Below are positions 5,356-6,480 of a stretch of 6,480 bases of DNA, in pieces. The translations under genes and the position numbers were made by a program. Origin of the DNA: Schlesneria sp. (GTDB lineage Bacteria > Planctomycetota > Planctomycetia > Planctomycetales > Planctomycetaceae); assembly GCA_025353525.1 (NCBI GenBank), contig JANXOO010000938.1:1-6480 (forward strand), written 5' to 3'. The notes under the pieces are model-generated. The model did no database searches. It worked only from the letters and a program-made list of their open reading frames with translations, and had not been told where the DNA came from. Position 1 is the first letter of the stretch; the number at the start of each line of letters is the position of its first letter.

Positions 5356-6480
5356 TCACTGCGAAAGACTCACAGAAATCGGCCCGCCTTCCAGCGGCAA
5401 TCGCAAACATTCCGTGAACCGATCGAACGAATTCCCGTCACAGACAAGAAAGATCACCTCTGCCACTTCGTTGTTGGAAAAATGAGATCTGAGTCCCGCA
5501 ACATCCGCATCAGCAACTGTGTGAGGCGCCGCAGTCAGTTTGCGTGCGAACGCGAACGTGGCTAATTCGGCGGGGCTAAACGAATTCTCTGTCATTCCGA
5601 TCGAATAAATCGCGTCGTCACTCAAACCCAAAGCATTCAATCTCGTTTTTGCATGAGCGGCTGAATACCATGCCCGGTTTTCGCGGGCAGTTACCCAGGC
5701 AATTTGAGCTCTCAGAATCGGATTCGTCTTTCCATCACGGAAGATTGCCTGACGATGCCTCCACGATCGCAATGCCGTTTGAGGTACGTAGCACATTGCT
5801 TGAATCCACGTTGGCGGAGTGATACCTGGCGTATCGGCAGCGAGAGCCTGTCGAGCGACATCCATACCTGGCAGTTTGACAAGTGGCGTGCGGCCAAGAC
5901 AGGCGGCCATCGCGGCTTCGACTTCGGCCCGGGACTCCCATTCGCGTCGCGGTCGATAATCAACTGGCGCCACTTGCGTTTCAATCGTCGAAAATTCTGA
6001 CGATGTTGGTGTATCGAGTTGGCTTGGCTCATCGCCACCGAACGATTTGTCCTGAGGGATTCCTGTCGACGCCGTCCAGCGATTCGTCGAATTGTAACCG
6101 GCGACCGTTTGGATAATGTCGGCGACCTGTACATCACTAAAGTGCTGCTTGAGCGTCTGCAAATCGTGATCGGTCACCAAATGGGGAGTCAGAGTGATCT
6201 TTCTGGTAAGTCGTATCGCTGCTTGTTCGTCGGCTGGAAACGCCGTCCACTTGCAGTCGAGCGACGCAATCTGGTCATCAGTCATCCCGGCACGTCGCAA
6301 TTTCAATTCCTGATGCCCGAGGCAGTACTGGCAATCGTTAGTCCGCGAGACGATCCAAAACAGTCGCGTTTTGAAGGGATAATCGGGAGCAGACTGCGAC
6401 TGATTCGGTGTCGCATTGGAACGTGGCTGGTCGTTGAGTCGTCCGGATGCCACATTTGATGCAGGCGCATTCGACCCGGA
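5356..6480 (-). CDS. Tandem AhpD-like (carboxymuconolactone decarboxylase superfamily) protein, 5' end outside window
   Basis: The frame is open from the right edge to the TGA at 5356-5358, 374 visible codons. A GTG at 6453 is in frame, but it has no clear binding site and the residues around it look like linker, so the true start is probably beyond 6480. Numbering from the edge, a Pro/Ser/Asn-rich linker (about 1-30) leads to an AhpD-like domain (about 33-145) with LFWIVSRTNDCQYCLGH; the redox motif is Cys50, Cys53 and His56. A second Ser/Thr-rich linker (about 145-175) leads to a second domain (about 185-370), in which NRAWYSAAH (268-276) replaces both cysteines with Ala and Ser but keeps the His. 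The end, DRFTECLRLPLEGGP, resembles the ends of both AhpD-like domains in the fusion protein at 299-2854. Known of the family: AhpD uses its CxxC and a nearby His in thiol peroxidase chemistry. Inference: a redox-active first domain and a non-catalytic second domain. The localisation signal, if any, is not visible. Confidence 0.85.
   Translation of the reverse strand, partial: SGSNAPASNVASGRLNDQPRSNATPNQSQSAPDYPFKTRLFWIVSRTNDCQYCLGHQELKLRRAGMTDDQIASLDCKWTAFPADEQAAIRLTRKITLTPHLVTDHDLQTLKQHFSDVQVADIIQTVAGYNSTNRWTASTGIPQDKSFGGDEPSQLDTPTSSEFSTIETQVAPVDYRPRREWESRAEVEAAMAACLGRTPLVKLPGMDVARQALAADTPGITPPTWIQAMCYVPQTALRSWRHRQAIFRDGKTNPILRAQIAWVTARENRAWYSAAHAKTRLNALGLSDDAIYSIGMTENSFSPAELATFAFARKLTAAPHTVADADVAGLRSHFSNNEVAEVIFLVCDGNSFDRFTECLRLPLEGGPISVSLSQ

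Overview
The window looks like a chromosomal segment from a planctomycete. The main evidence is a DUF1559 pseudopilin-like protein (type IV prepilin N-terminus, C-terminal MADGSVRF and NGGEVV motifs), a family hugely expanded in Planctomycetes. Small secreted proteins and an EF-hand/deiodinase-like/AhpD-like fusion fit the same phylum. Assignment below phylum is not possible from the sequence alone.

All five protein genes lie on the minus strand, so transcription runs from high to low coordinates. In that order they are: (1) a 5'-truncated tandem AhpD-like protein (5356-6480, continuing past the right edge); (2) a small secreted Cys-containing protein (4863-5279); (3) a DUF1559 pseudopilin (3621-4601); (4) a small lipoprotein (3036-3449); (5) an exported 851-residue fusion (299-2854) with EF-hands, an iodothyronine-deiodinase-like thioredoxin fold and two AhpD-like domains. 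The long plus-strand frames opposite these genes are shadows. All five products carry, or may carry, export signals (that of gene 1 would lie outside the window), so the locus is devoted to the cell envelope or periplasm.

The gaps hold structured DNA. The pseudopilin-lipoprotein gap (3450-3620) contains three consecutive inverted repeats. One is a perfect 13-bp hairpin just upstream of the lipoprotein ribosome binding site. Another is a REP-like palindrome. The left end (about 1-163) is bounded by inverted copies of a CACAGAG-type sequence and looks like a small non-coding MITE-like element. Sigma70-like promoter candidates precede the pseudopilin gene, where an 8-bp inverted repeat overlaps both promoter boxes, and the small secreted protein gene.

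The most interesting aspect is the pair of AhpD-like proteins flanking the pseudopilin group. Each has one domain with an intact CxYCxGH redox motif and one in which the motif is degraded (CAYSEAC and AWYSAAH), and the visible domain order is opposite in the two proteins. In the large protein these domains are fused to a Cys-type deiodinase-like domain and calcium-binding EF-hands, suggesting an exported, possibly Ca2+-responsive thiol-redox enzyme. Its substrate cannot be told from sequence. No RNA genes, CRISPR arrays, transposases or integrases were seen.
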